Shown: positions 26,764 to 36,032, counted from the first letter of the stretch. The stretch is DNA of 64,000 bases from Pedobacter sp. L105 (GCF_009765875.1 NZ_LMUP01000008.1:611776-675775); one strand, 5' to 3'. The notes: generated by a model from the letters alone, not told the origin. Translations and numbers: made by a program.

Positions 26764-26991
26764 CTTTATAAAATTTAATATTTCTAAAGTAGATAAATAA
26801 TATGTTTTCCGGAATAAATCAGATAGCCTTTAAGCAGGCATACCGAATTATTTTGGTAAACATTCCACGAGATTATCACTAATATCTATAAACAACATCC
26901 TGAACTTGCAGTTCATTCTAATGTATAGCGTTATTTATTAGGTTGTGGTTTAGACAAAAAATAAGCCAAGGATGTCAGTTTCCCGAAAACA

Positions 26992-28194
26992 TCAATTATT
27001 GATGATAGCGGTTAATTCTCTGCATAGTATGTTGATTTCGTTATCGGTGTTATAGTAATGAACTGATGCTCTTATTACATCAACGAGCTCGTTTTTATTC
27101 ATGTAGATAAATGTTGACTTCGCCAGACCAACAGAAACATTAATGTTTTTTTCTGAAAGTTTCGCTTTGACTACCTGGCTCTCTATATTATTTACAGAGA
27201 AGGTCACAATACCACATTGCAGCGTCCCGTTATCGTGAATTGTTACACCTTCAATCTCTTTTAACTGCGTTCTCATTGCTCCCGCTAAAGATTGGATCCG
27301 CTCCCAGATCCGGTCGACACCTATGGCTAATGCATATTCAACTGCTTTTCCGAGTCCAAGTGTTAATGCGCGGCTTTTTTCGTAAAGTTCGAATCTTCTG
27401 CAATCGGCTCTAACCCGGTAATCGTCTTCGCTGATCAATTCAGCCGTGTGCCCATCGATTAACAGCACTTCCAGCTGATCCTGAATGGATTTCTTCACAA
27501 ATAAAAATCCCGTTCCACGGGGCGCCCTAAGATACTTACGGCCGGTTACCGACAAGATATCACAGCCAATTTCCTTAACATCAATCGGTACCTGACCTAC
27601 AGTCTGGCAGGCATCAACCAAATATAATACACCGTATTTACGCGCTATCTTACCAATTTCAACTATTGGCAATACCGTTCCGGCTGCAGAAGCAATATGT
27701 GTAATAGCGATCAATTTGGTGTTTGGGGTAATGGCAGCTTCCAAAGCCTTTAACTGGAAGTTGCCCTGCTCGTCATTTGGTATGACCTGTACCTTTATAC
27801 CCTTTGTTTTCTTCAAGTGAATAAAACCAATCAGATTCGTGACATATTCCATTTCTGAGGTAATAATCACATCACCCTCATCGAATTTAATGCCATTGAA
27901 AGCTAGTCCCCAGGCTGTGCTGGCATTTTCAACGATAGCAATTTCATCCCGCTCAGCATTAATCAAACGCGCAATCAGTTCGTAAGTATATTCTATTTGC
28001 TGTTTATACTTGAACTCCGCTTCATAACCCCCAATAACCGCTTCCTCACGGAGATAATTAACAACTGTGTCAACAACAACAGACGGATTTAAGGACGAGC
28101 CTGCGTTGTTAAAATGGATCTTAGCTAAGGTTCCGCTGGTGTCTTCCCTGAATTTTGACAGCTCCTGTTCAGTGATGATATTCTTATGTTGCAT
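26992..28194 (-). CDS. Class V aminotransferase (PLP-dependent)
   Basis: 400 residues. Fold-type I PLP enzyme: substrate-side IHFNNAGSSLNP (26-37), ENASTAWGLAF, PLP-binding Asp in YLVDACQTVGQVP, and the Schiff-base Lys in SVTGRKYLRAPRGTGFLFV near 220. This wording is closer to the CsdA/isopenicillin-N epimerase/EgtE branch than to IscS. No catalytic Cys loop typical of group I cysteine desulfurases is evident, so an epimerase, C-S lyase or selenocysteine-lyase-like role is possible. It appears to be a single-gene unit. Confidence 0.85.
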   Translation of the reverse strand: MQHKNIITEQELSKFREDTSGTLAKIHFNNAGSSLNPSVVVDTVVNYLREEAVIGGYEAEFKYKQQIEYTYELIARLINAERDEIAIVENASTAWGLAFNGIKFDEGDVIITSEMEYVTNLIGFIHLKKTKGIKVQVIPNDEQGNFQLKALEAAITPNTKLIAITHIASAAGTVLPIVEIGKIARKYGVLYLVDACQTVGQVPIDVKEIGCDILSVTGRKYLRAPRGTGFLFVKKSIQDQLEVLLIDGHTAELISEDDYRVRADCRRFELYEKSRALTLGLGKAVEYALAIGVDRIWERIQSLAGAMRTQLKEIEGVTIHDNGTLQCGIVTFSVNNIESQVVKAKLSEKNINVSVGLAKSTFIYMNKNELVDVIRASVHYYNTDNEINILCRELTAIINN

Positions 28195-28317
28195 CTTTAA
28201 TGTTATTTATCGAACAAAGAAAGCCCAATTCAAGAACATTTAACAGATACAGAAATCGTATTTTTAATGGTAACAGATAGTCGATTTTCGAGCGTGAAGC
28301 TATCGCAGCACTTCTAA

Positions 28318-28500
28318 CTATCTTATTCCAATGTTGTTTGCCACATTTGTCGGCACGTCACTTCGGATTTCCGGATACTTTTTGGCAAACTTAGTCAGGT
28401 GCTCACCCCCATCAAAGACTGTATAGTTAGATTCCGTAAGTTTACTGAAGAAAAGACTCTTGCCAGATCCATTTGGTCCTTCGACTATAAAAAGCGTTAA
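28318..28500 (-). pseudogene. Remnant of a P-loop kinase/ATPase gene
   Basis: Reading minus-strand codons from about 28500 down to a TAG at 28318-28320 gives LTLFIVEGPNGSGKSLFF and about 40 further residues ending in NVANNIGIR. EGPNGSGKS is a clear Walker A motif at the N-terminal position usual for small nucleotide or deoxynucleoside kinases. No ATG lies upstream in this frame, and the Crp-like gene ends 6 bp away, so the start is lost and the rest is truncated. It looks like a decayed gene. Confidence 0.55.
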
Positions 28501-28505
28501 AAATA

Positions 28506-29087
28506 TTAAACGAAGAAATTTTTCCTGATTCGACTCAATGATTGCTGTGTGATTCCAAGATAAGAAGCTATGTCGCTCAATGACACACGTAAGGCAATAT
28601 CCTGATGATACAATAAAAAGTTCCGGTAACGGGCAGTAGCATCCTGTCCCATAAAAATATTACGGGTGGTGATTTTGTCTAACAATGCCTGCTGTACGAT
28701 GTTTCCGATTAACTGGTAAAGATAAGGCAGCTTTTCATATAGACGGAATAAATTGTCTTTTGTCAATATAATCAAATCTGTATCACAGGCTGCCTGTAAA
28801 CTTTCCGTAGTAGGTGTGTTATTAGTGAAGCTATCAAGAAAAGTACAGAAGCTATTTTCTTTCAGAAAAAAGACAGTAATATCATTCCCGTTTTCAGTAT
28901 GCTTTATGATACGCAACACGCCATTTCGCACAAAAAACATTTCCTTGGCAATTTTGCCCGCCTGCAATAACCTCTCCCCTTCTTTTACTCTTCGTAATTC
29001 TAAATTGGCTTTTATCAGCTCCCAGTCCTCTACTGGAATTGAGCGAAATAACTGTAGGTAATTATAAAGTGGTTGAAAATCCTCCAT
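28506..29087 (-). CDS. Crp/Fnr-family transcriptional regulator
   Basis: 193 residues. Residues 1-125 form a cyclic-nucleotide-binding-like beta-barrel (EGERLLQAGKIAKEMFFVRNGVLRI), and residues 150-193 the winged HTH (VSLSDIASYLGITQQSLSRIRKNFF). No Cys cluster for an iron-sulphur centre is present, so it is not an oxygen-sensing Fnr. Such short Crp-like regulators are common in Bacteroidota and usually have unknown ligands. The gene is flanked by two pseudogene fragments, so its original target operon may be gone. Confidence 0.88.
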   Translation of the reverse strand: MEDFQPLYNYLQLFRSIPVEDWELIKANLELRRVKEGERLLQAGKIAKEMFFVRNGVLRIIKHTENGNDITVFFLKENSFCTFLDSFTNNTPTTESLQAACDTDLIILTKDNLFRLYEKLPYLYQLIGNIVQQALLDKITTRNIFMGQDATARYRNFLLYHQDIALRVSLSDIASYLGITQQSLSRIRKNFFV

Positions 29088-29105
29088 GTTAATATATAAT
29101 TGTGA

Positions 29106-29397
29106 TTATAATCTCTCCAGCAATGGCACCACCCATTCAGGATAGTCCTCTTTTTCAGGATGTAGCCGACCATACAAAATCTCCCTTGGAATGACGGGTT
29201 CGGCAATATCGGCAATGGCTTTTAACTTCTCCACTTTAAATACTTGTTCGTCGACTGTATATTACAATTGTGGATTAAAGTTTACTATCAGTCCGTCAAG
29301 GCTATCAATTAATTTCATTTTATTCTTAGCTACGGGGTCTCTATTAAGGAATAAGCAGAAGTCTAAAGGTGGAGAGCATATCTCGGTGAGTCGCCAA
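29106..29397 (-). pseudogene. Decayed gene with in-frame stop
   Basis: One minus-strand frame reads protein-like sequence ending VPREILYGRLHPEKEDYPEWVVPLLERL near 29106, interrupted by a TAA at 29262-29264, and continues upstream as KMKLIDSLDGLIVNFNPQL to about 29397, where it meets a terminator hairpin. The codon usage looks real and the stop looks like a nonsense mutation. The family is not recognised. It lies in the 520-bp stretch between the Crp-like gene and the first island gene. Confidence 0.4.
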
Positions 29398-29401
29398 AAT
29401 G

Positions 29402-29435
29402 AAAAAGCCTCTAATCTTAAGATTAAAGGCTTTTT
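29402..29435. terminator. Terminator hairpin left of the first att site
   Basis: AAAAAGCCTCTAATC (29402-29416) pairs with GATTAAAGGCTTTTT (29421-29435) around TTAA, with one mismatch. With the following GAATGTTTT it closely matches the hairpin found 3' of tRNA-Asp at 50533-50567. It is probably the original chromosomal tRNA-Asp terminator, now separated from its tRNA by the inserted elements. Confidence 0.75.
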
Positions 29436-29456
29436 GAATGTTTTGATACTTATTAT

Positions 29457-29473
29457 GCGGACCGGACGGGACT
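29457..29473. repeat. att direct repeat, copy 1
   Basis: GCGGACCGGACGGGACT, identical to the 3' end of the intact tRNA-Asp gene plus one flanking base. Outer left attachment site of the tandem array. Confidence 0.85.
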
Positions 29474-29590
29474 TTGTGAAAGTAGCCTAACGGCCTTTAA
29501 ATGACGTTTTTTGAGCTTTTTCGATTTTGACTCATGAACTACTCACTAATTTCATAGTACAATATAGCTGCAATGCTGTGATACTAATTT
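29457..29590. repeat. Conserved left end of tRNA-Asp element, copy 1
   Basis: From the att core this stretch is about 90 percent identical to 31957-32091: shared blocks include GTAGCCTAACGGCCTTTAAA, CATAGTACAATATAGCTGCA and TGACTCATGAACTACTCACT (29528-29547). The last block recurs at the opposite element end next to the integrase and is a candidate integrase arm-binding site. Confidence 0.75.
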
Positions 29591-29609
29591 ACGCAAAAAA
29601 CTAAGAATA

Positions 29610-30227
29610 TTAATTAGTTCCAAACGTGAATCCCTTTATTACCGTTGTTGCTGGAAACAATTCCTCTAGGTCTGCTAATTTCTCTTCATAGCTCTTTTGA
29701 TCTAAAACGTTATTATCTAACAACCATTTTAAGTTATTATATTGAGATTCATAACTTATGTTCCTATTTAATTGACCATATCTTTCTATGAGAAAAGATT
29801 TACGCCTTGATAAGATTTGATTAATGAAATTTTCCAAATCTTTTTCTGTAGCCTTTTTACGTAAGAATTCTATTGCATTTGCATTGTTACTTTTAGATAG
29901 GTAACGAGCTTTTTTGAAAGTCATGATATATAAGATCAAACACACTAAAGCAAACGAAAGATAAAAGAATTCAGCACCATTTTCAACATCTCCACCGTTG
30001 ATTCTGTCTATATATAATATGCCTGACACAATACTTAAAATTAGAGTTGGTATGAACCAAGCTCTAACACCACCGGAGAAATCAACTATTTTATTTCCAA
30101 TATCTTCGTATTTAATCTCATATTCATTCGTTTTCATTATACTTCTATACCGCACTCGTAAACCGTCATCTGTAAATTTAAACCATCTTTTTTCAAATAA
30201 CTTGTGCTGAGAGAAGTCATAGTGCAT
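29610..30227 (-). CDS. Membrane protein with two helices, function unknown
   Basis: 205 residues. Two membrane helices at about 55-75 (WFIPTLILSIVSGILYI) and 85-103 (EFFYLSFALVCLILYIMTF). The cytoplasmic tail is charged and ends with LKWLLDNNVLDQKSYEEKLADLEEL, which resembles a SHOCT-type short helical domain. Cargo of the small element. No enzyme motif is visible; I do not recognise the family. Confidence 0.65.
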   Translation of the reverse strand: MHYDFSQHKLFEKRWFKFTDDGLRVRYRSIMKTNEYEIKYEDIGNKIVDFSGGVRAWFIPTLILSIVSGILYIDRINGGDVENGAEFFYLSFALVCLILYIMTFKKARYLSKSNNANAIEFLRKKATEKDLENFINQILSRRKSFLIERYGQLNRNISYESQYNNLKWLLDNNVLDQKSYEEKLADLEELFPATTVIKGFTFGTN

Positions 30228-30416
30228 AGAATTATAATTTTTTAATTAAAAATACTAAAATCGATAATAAAGCCAATTTTCACTTAATAACTGGAAGAAT
30301 ATTGGACGAATGTATATATCACAAAACATCCTAAGGATAGGTAATACAGCTAAATCTGCATTTGATTAACACAATTACCTAAAAATACCGGACGAATACC
30401 GGACGAATGATCAATA

Positions 30417-31735
30417 TTATTTAAGTGAATATTTAGTTAGCTTCCCCTTGCCAATTTTATTTATTATGCCCTTATCAATTAGCTCCTGTAATTCAATAGC
30501 AGAAATTGATTTTCCTATATTATTTATTTCCTGATATTTAGCATTAGTAAATTCTCGGACATCTTTTAAATAGGTAACAGCTTTAATCTGTCTTTCATTT
30601 AACCCTATTTGATTGAGGAAATCTTGAGAATAGGAATCTTTCAAAAATGTAACCTGAAAACCTCCCGAATTTTCTTCAAAGATAGGTTCTGGTAAACCAT
30701 CGCCTTTGAAAGCATCAATCATTTTTTCTATACCTCGACCCCATGATTCGATATAGCCTGCTTTAAAGAATACTTCCGCAATGTTTTTATTCCGGGCTCT
30801 TGAAGGATGCTTGCTCTTTAACTTTTCAATTGTCAGATCTTCGGATAGTTTTCCTGGATTCCATAGTATAATTTTGTCGTCGTATATACTCATTTGAATA
30901 GTAGAATCCGTGTAGTCCTTATGTACAATGGCATTTAAAATAGCCTCTCTAATCGCCGCATCAGGATATTCAGGTTTTTCAATTCTTTGAATACCTTCGT
31001 AACCTATTTTCGAGATAATATATCGTTGCTTTAACAGAGTGATTACTGCTTCCACCATATCAAAAATATTTCCCTCTACTGTATCCTGGAATTTTAATTC
31101 GGAATCTGAGTCGCCAAATTTTCCTATTTTAAAATAACTGGTAACGAAAAATTTCTTAGGATTTTTGCCAAATAATAAAATACCCGCTGCTTTTAGTTCA
31201 CCATCAGGGGTAATAAGCTGTAAATTTTCTAATAGGGTGGGAATGTCATCTTTTTCTGCTTCTTTATAAATCCTTCCACTTTTAACAGCTTTTTTAACAA
31301 AGGAAGAAATACTGTTAGAATCTAAGTCTTCGAGCTTTGCGTTACTAATGCCTATATCATCCCATGTCCTGCCAATTTTTTTCAGCAAGAACTCGTGAAG
31401 TGCTGCACCTTTAATTCTTGTTTTGTACTGCCTGAACGGAAATGGTAAGCTCCATGATATGAAATCGGCATTGGGCTTGGTGGTACGACTATTTCAATGT
31501 ATTCTTTGCCTTTATCCTTTAAAAGGTTGACGTCAATCACTAATCCTAAATGATTAACTGCCTTATTTGGAATATCGTCCATTAACTTTTTAGGATCATC
31601 AATACCAGTAGCAATACCATTATCATTAACGCCAATATATATCTTTCCTCCTTGAGCATTTGCAAATCCACAAATCCATTTCAGATATTCATCCCGCCAG
31701 GATTGTTTGTATTCAATGTTCTGATGCTCGCTCAT
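30417..31735 (-). pseudogene. AlbA_2/Schlafen-type ATP-binding transcriptional regulator, frameshifted
   Basis: An N-terminal AlbA_2 (Schlafen-like) domain starts at 31735 (HQNIEYKQSWRDEYLKWICGFANAQGGKIYIGVNDNG) and stops early at 31382. A second frame from about 31410 continues with GAALHEFLLKKIGRTWDDIGI and the usual C-terminal part: IREAILNAIVHKDY (histidine-kinase-like ATP-binding), GRGIEKMIDAF and a C-terminal winged helix. Restoring one G in the AAGGTGCAG near 31410 rejoins both into one protein of about 440 residues, the normal family length. Either a real inactivating mutation or a base error. Such proteins are common cargo of defence islands. Confidence 0.8.
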
Positions 31736-31956
31736 GTTTTATTTTGTTTGAAGAAAAGATTGACATCTGGTTATGCTGTAAAATTACACACAAATACTGG
31801 TAATGTGGTAAGACGATATTTGGAAAATAATTTGAAGACCTGATAGCCCTGTAAAAAAGGACTTGATCCTTAAAAGCTAAATTTTTGTCTTGCTGAGTAT
31901 TCAGGAGGAGGTTTTAAATCAAAAAAGCCTCAACTTTTACAAGTTAAGGCTTTTTA
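31736..31956. other. Gene-free right end of the small element
   Basis: No convincing gene. A short plus-strand frame ends ...TGNVVRRYLENNLKT and may be a relic, but I could not place it. A terminator hairpin (31921-31955) precedes the att copy. Confidence 0.4.
31921..31955. terminator. Terminator hairpin beside att copy 2
   Basis: AAAAAGCCTcAACTT pairs with AAGTTAAGGCTTTTT, ending 1 bp before the att core. It is a different hairpin from the other two but in the same position and with the same GCCT/AGGC core, as if each element carries a substitute tRNA-Asp terminator. Confidence 0.75.
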
Positions 31957-31973
31957 GCGGACCGGACGGGACT
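31957..31973. repeat. att direct repeat, copy 2
   Basis: Second exact copy of GCGGACCGGACGGGACT; junction between the two tandem elements. Confidence 0.85.
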
Positions 31974-32091
31974 TTATGAAAGTAGCCTAACGGCCTTTAA
32001 ATGACGTTTTTTTAGCTTTTTTGATTAGTGACTCATGAATTACTCACTAATCTCATAGTACAATATAGCTGCAATGCTATGTTACGAATAT
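31957..32091. repeat. Conserved left end of tRNA-Asp element, copy 2
   Basis: Near-copy of 29457-29590 with about a dozen differences and one indel. It contains TGACTCATGAATTACTCACT at 32029-32048, which recurs with one inserted base at 50470-50490 near the integrase. No gene is apparent up to 32237. Confidence 0.75.
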
Positions 32092-32237
32092 ACGGATTTT
32101 CCATTTAATTTCGTAAAAAAGCATGATCTAATATCTGTTTGCCTTTGTATGATGTTTTGTGTACTACTACAAAATATGGTCAACATTACTATGAAGAAAT
32201 TGTGCTGTAAATTCTACATATTAAGTTACATTTATCT

Positions 32238-33065
32238 ATGGAATGGCACTCTCTGATTCAACTAATTCTAACTTTTCTTTTAGCATTCTTTTCAATAATT
32301 CCAGAATTTAAGGTAAACAATGCTAGACAGCGCCAAAGCAGAACCGCCTTTCATAAGATCATACTATTTGCGAAAAAACCATTTGTGAGAATTATTAGTT
32401 TGATTTTTTTAATCGTTTGTTTGTTTACTAGTTCTAAAATTATGGCAGACATTTCATCAAAAGAAGTTAATGATGAAATAGAAAAAAGGGACAGCCTTAG
32501 AAAAATACAAACTTATCATTTGGAAAAGGCAATAACCGATAAGCTAACCAGCATGGGTTATCAATATGATTCCATAAAAAAGGAGCTGATTAGGATTAAA
32601 GACAGTTTGAAAGTTGCTCCAACTATTTATTTTGGTGAAAAGCCCCTGTTAGCGACTGGTTTTACATTGGATACAAGCAAAAATAATGTTGACGTTTTAA
32701 ATATTGAAATTAGAATGGCTGGTGCCAATGCGAAATCAATTAACATCCTAACTTCAATTGCTGCGATAGTACACGGATCTCCTGTTTTGTTGTATAATAA
32801 ACATAAAGCGTTTGCAAATGGAAATTCATTAGGAAAAGAATTGCAGCAGGCAAATTCTCCATTTGTAATAAATTCATCCTCAATGATTACTCATTACTTA
32901 ATCTATCAAAAAGGCAGTTATACAGATATGAACAATCGAAGTTATGTCGTTGACAAAATTTCCTTAGTAGTAAAGAGACCTCCTTATTCCGGTGATCTTC
33001 CTTTTGGTCATATTAAAGTTGTTAAGGCCTTTTTTGACAAAGGCATAAAATTTACACTTGACTAG
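32238..33065 (+). CDS. Membrane-anchored coiled-coil protein, function unknown
   Basis: 275 residues. Two N-terminal hydrophobic helices (about 4-22 and 50-70), then a coiled-coil segment around 78-122 (EVNDEIEKRDSLRKIQTYHLEKAITDKL region) and a C-terminal domain of mixed beta strands ending KAFFDKGIKFTLD. No catalytic motif recognised. It is island cargo next to the left att site. Its stop overlaps the stop of the convergent gene within a CTAG tetramer. Confidence 0.6.
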   Translation: MEWHSLIQLILTFLLAFFSIIPEFKVNNARQRQSRTAFHKIILFAKKPFVRIISLIFLIVCLFTSSKIMADISSKEVNDEIEKRDSLRKIQTYHLEKAITDKLTSMGYQYDSIKKELIRIKDSLKVAPTIYFGEKPLLATGFTLDTSKNNVDVLNIEIRMAGANAKSINILTSIAAIVHGSPVLLYNKHKAFANGNSLGKELQQANSPFVINSSSMITHYLIYQKGSYTDMNNRSYVVDKISLVVKRPPYSGDLPFGHIKVVKAFFDKGIKFTLD

Positions 33066-33517
33066 TTGTGTCCGAGTATATTCATTTTGCGAATAAAAAA
33101 ACCTGTAAAAAAATAAAACGCCGCTGTACCAAGTGAAGCAATATGACAATACTGATTTATATTTTTAACCCATCCCATATCAACACCTCCACATCCAAGT
33201 CCATAACCAACTCCCATCGCCATAAAAGCAAATGCGGATGAGTAAATGGCTAAATCTTTAAAAATATTACGATTCACATTCTCCATTTTGACAGTCACAC
33301 TTATATACATCATACTTACCCAAAAATTAGCGATGAAATAAAGTAAACCACTTCCACTGGTCAGCATTAAAGTTTTCATAAAATCCATTGATAAGAAAAG
33401 TTTGCTCTCAAAATAGTAAAAAACTAAAGTGGGAGCCAAAACACATAATGATACCACTGATAGAATATAAATAGTGGCAAATATTGGTAAACCTTTAATA
33501 TCGTCTACAGATACCAT
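33062..33517 (-). CDS. Small polytopic membrane protein, function unknown
   Basis: 151 residues with about four membrane helices (about 12-35, 48-70, 88-108, 122-142). No recognisable family. Its stop codon shares bases 33062-33064 with the stop of the upstream-facing gene (33063-33065). The pair sits in the variable slot of the element between the left end and the metal/Mob genes. Confidence 0.6.
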   Translation of the reverse strand: MVSVDDIKGLPIFATIYILSVVSLCVLAPTLVFYYFESKLFLSMDFMKTLMLTSGSGLLYFIANFWVSMMYISVTVKMENVNRNIFKDLAIYSSAFAFMAMGVGYGLGCGGVDMGWVKNINQYCHIASLGTAAFYFFTGFFIRKMNILGHN

Positions 33518-33752
33518 AATTTTTAGAATGATCTTAAATATAAATTAAATTCTTAAATAGAGTACTGTTATTGGTAAAGGCGTTTGAAATACTGGGCTTA
33601 CGCCAAGCAGAAACGTCTATCATTAGTACAATCTTTTCCATAAATGCAAAAGCAAAACCCCTTCGGTTTTGCAGGCCGCAAATGAGGGTAGGGAAAATGA
33701 GTATTATGTCATTTACTATGCTATCTTCATTTTTTTAGGCAGAAAATACATA

Positions 33753-33785
33753 AAAAAGTTAGTGGTATCATGAATACCACTAACG
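33753..33785 (-). terminator. Terminator of the TonB receptor gene
   Basis: AGTGGTAT (33761-33768) and ATACCACT (33774-33781) form a perfect 8-bp stem, followed on the minus strand by a T-rich run. It begins just after the receptor stop at 33791. A second 8-bp stem (GCAAAACC/GGTTTTGC, 33652-33672) lies further on. Confidence 0.7.
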
Positions 33786-33790
33786 TTAAT

Positions 33791-35974
33791 TTACAACTTA
33801 AACTTGATTCCGCCGTTGATCACAAATCCGTCAACAGGTGCATAAATGTCTCTAAAGACAGGATTAGTAATCGTGCCTGTATAGATCGTATCAAATTTTG
33901 TCTGACGGGTATCTGTTAAATTTTCGAAATTGACAAAGACAGAGAAACGCTCCCAAATCTTTTCTGCCATTAATCCAGCTGTCCAGTAGCTTTTTCCGGT
34001 GGTTCCGTCATTTAACCTTTGTTTGCTAAAATAATAGGCCTCAGCACCAATCTTCCATTTATCTTCTATTTCATACATCAAAACATTATTCAAGCGATGT
34101 TTTGATACTAATGGATAAGGTGAAGCTGTAACACCTGTTTGCTGATTGACGTCAGCCAACGTATAGCCTATAAACAGTTTAAAATCCTCATAAGTTATTT
34201 TTGCATTGGTTTCCATTCCCTTTGTATTGATATTTCCATTAGGTTGTATGTAGACTAATGTACTGCCTGTACCGGGAGTAAGTAAAATTGGATCTTTTAT
34301 GCGTGTATAAAAGAACATTTGATTAATGCTAAAGCCTACTTTATCATCGAACAGAGATGTCTTATAGTTTATATCATAATTAGCCCCATAAGAGCGTTCC
34401 GCTTTAGTATTAGTAAGGTCAATTGGAAGCACATTCCTGAACTGTATGCGTTCTGCATCTTCTGTAAATACACTTGGTGCTTTGTAACCTAAGCCTCCGC
34501 CCAACCGGGTAGAGAAATGCTCATTGATCTTCCATAAACCTGAAATTTTTGGCAAGAAAAAAAATCCGTAATCATTGTGGTAATCACCACGGACACCAGA
34601 TTCAATGCTGAATTTATCTGTAGCATTCCAGGTGTTTTGTACAAATGCACCAATGGTTGAATAATTGTAGCTGCGCAAAGCTAAATTACTGTGTTGATCT
34701 TCTTTGAAATGATCAGTAAGAAAGTTAAGTCCTGCTACCCAATCTGCCTTTTCACCATTACGTGAATAATTGGCCTCACTATAGGTAGATACCTGTACTC
34801 CGGAAAAAAGATAATCTGGCAGTTCAATACTCCGATCATAATAACTCACCGAATTGCGAAATACGAGCTTTTCCTTATCATTTAATTTATGATCAAGTTC
34901 TACTTGTGTACTGTATCGTCCAGTCTTATTCTGTTCAAAATAGCTGTGCTGACTACTGCCATTTCCTTTAATATATTCAAGATCGCCTCCAATCCTTTTT
35001 TCGACTGTTGTATTTAATCCGGCAGAAAGGGTAGTACCTTCGTTAAAATATATAAACAATTTTGGGTTCAGTGTGAAACGGTTAAATTTAGGAATGGCAG
35101 TAAGACCTATGTCCGAAGGGTCATAGGCTGATCCGTGATTGTATGCTCCATAAACTGTAACACCAACCTTTTGAAACTTCTGTGCATAAAATCCACTGGC
35201 ATCAAGCCCTAAGGCTGATGTTCCATTCAGCAAGAAATTAAGCTGGCGTTCATCAGTGGGCTTTTTAGAAACAAGGTTAACTAAACCAGCTATGGCACCA
35301 CCACCATACAGGGTTGAAGAAGCCCCTTTAATTACCTCTACTTGCTGTAAATCCAAAGGTGCTATTTGCAACAAGCCTAATCCTCCTGAAAAGCCGGAAT
35401 ATAATGGAAATCCATCACGAATGATCTGGGTATATTTTCCGTCAAGCCCCTGAATACGAATGCTGGAATTACCACTTGTTGCTGATGTCTGCTGCGTTTG
35501 AATGCCTGTACTTTCCGCAAGCATCATACGGATGTCCCCCGGTTTCATATTTCCTTTTTCGTCAAGCTCTTCGCCTGCAATAACCTCAATTCTTGTAGGT
35601 ATATTGGCAATTGTTCTACTGCTTCTGGTAGCTGAAACGACCACTTCATCCAGATTGTCATCTTCTTCGGACGATTCCATTAGCACCATTGCGGGTGCAT
35701 TTTGTTGTATTGGAAAATTTAAAGTGTCTACTTTGGTTTTAAAGCCAACGTAACTAAATTGTATCAACTGTTTACCAGATGGAATATTGCTTAGGATAAC
35801 TGTTCCGTCAGAACCAGAGGCCGTTCCAATGCTTGTACCCTTAACCTTTACAGTTACACCGGGAAGTGTTTCTTTTGTTTTTGCGTCTTTAATGACAACT
35901 TTATAGGTGTTTTGGGCATAAGCCGCAACTGAGAAAAACAGCATGGCTGTTATCACAATTATTTTATTGATCAT
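33791..35974 (-). CDS. TonB-dependent outer-membrane receptor, probably metal or metallophore
   Basis: 727 residues. Signal peptide, carboxypeptidase-regulatory-like domain (about 23-95), LDEVVVSATRSSRTIANIPTRIEVIAGEEL plug start (about 107-135), plug motifs SSIRIQGLDGKYTQIIRDGFPLY and VEVIKGASSTLYGGGAIAGLVNLVSKKP, then a 22-strand barrel with TonB-receptor C-terminus. Shorter than SusC and without a SusD partner, it belongs to the siderophore/metal/vitamin class. The Cys/His-rich DUF6660-like protein encoded just upstream suggests a metal substrate, which fits the arsenic genes of the same element. Confidence 0.88.
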   Translation of the reverse strand: MINKIIVITAMLFFSVAAYAQNTYKVVIKDAKTKETLPGVTVKVKGTSIGTASGSDGTVILSNIPSGKQLIQFSYVGFKTKVDTLNFPIQQNAPAMVLMESSEEDDNLDEVVVSATRSSRTIANIPTRIEVIAGEELDEKGNMKPGDIRMMLAESTGIQTQQTSATSGNSSIRIQGLDGKYTQIIRDGFPLYSGFSGGLGLLQIAPLDLQQVEVIKGASSTLYGGGAIAGLVNLVSKKPTDERQLNFLLNGTSALGLDASGFYAQKFQKVGVTVYGAYNHGSAYDPSDIGLTAIPKFNRFTLNPKLFIYFNEGTTLSAGLNTTVEKRIGGDLEYIKGNGSSQHSYFEQNKTGRYSTQVELDHKLNDKEKLVFRNSVSYYDRSIELPDYLFSGVQVSTYSEANYSRNGEKADWVAGLNFLTDHFKEDQHSNLALRSYNYSTIGAFVQNTWNATDKFSIESGVRGDYHNDYGFFFLPKISGLWKINEHFSTRLGGGLGYKAPSVFTEDAERIQFRNVLPIDLTNTKAERSYGANYDINYKTSLFDDKVGFSINQMFFYTRIKDPILLTPGTGSTLVYIQPNGNINTKGMETNAKITYEDFKLFIGYTLADVNQQTGVTASPYPLVSKHRLNNVLMYEIEDKWKIGAEAYYFSKQRLNDGTTGKSYWTAGLMAEKIWERFSVFVNFENLTDTRQTKFDTIYTGTITNPVFRDIYAPVDGFVINGGIKFKL

Positions 35975-36032
35975 GTATTTTATAATTAAGTATTTCCATT
36001 AAAATCGGCCAAAATAAGGCTCTAATATGGTG

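Larger units (their letters stand above)
29457..31973. mobile_element. 2.5-kb integrase-less element remnant at tRNA-Asp
   Basis: Bounded by exact 17-bp copies of the tRNA-Asp 3' end (29457-29473 and 31957-31973), exactly 2500 bp apart. Its left end shares about 135 bp with the left end of the larger neighbouring element, so it is a related element that lost its integrase and mobilization genes, or one mobilised in cis. It carries a two-membrane-segment protein and a frameshifted AlbA_2-type gene. Confidence 0.75.

Noticed and set aside
30387..30408. Tandem ACCGGACGAAT repeats as a further att site
   Set aside because: They share only ACCGGACG with the att core and lack the conserved element end; noted as a short tandem repeat only.
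30417..31388. Separate gene starting with TTG at 31388
   Set aside because: The sequence just before it encodes the missing family residues out of frame, so this is the second half of a frameshifted gene.
31652..31843. Plus-strand ORF opposite the AlbA_2 gene start
   Set aside because: Mostly antisense to the well-supported AlbA_2 domain; only its tail lies in free sequence.
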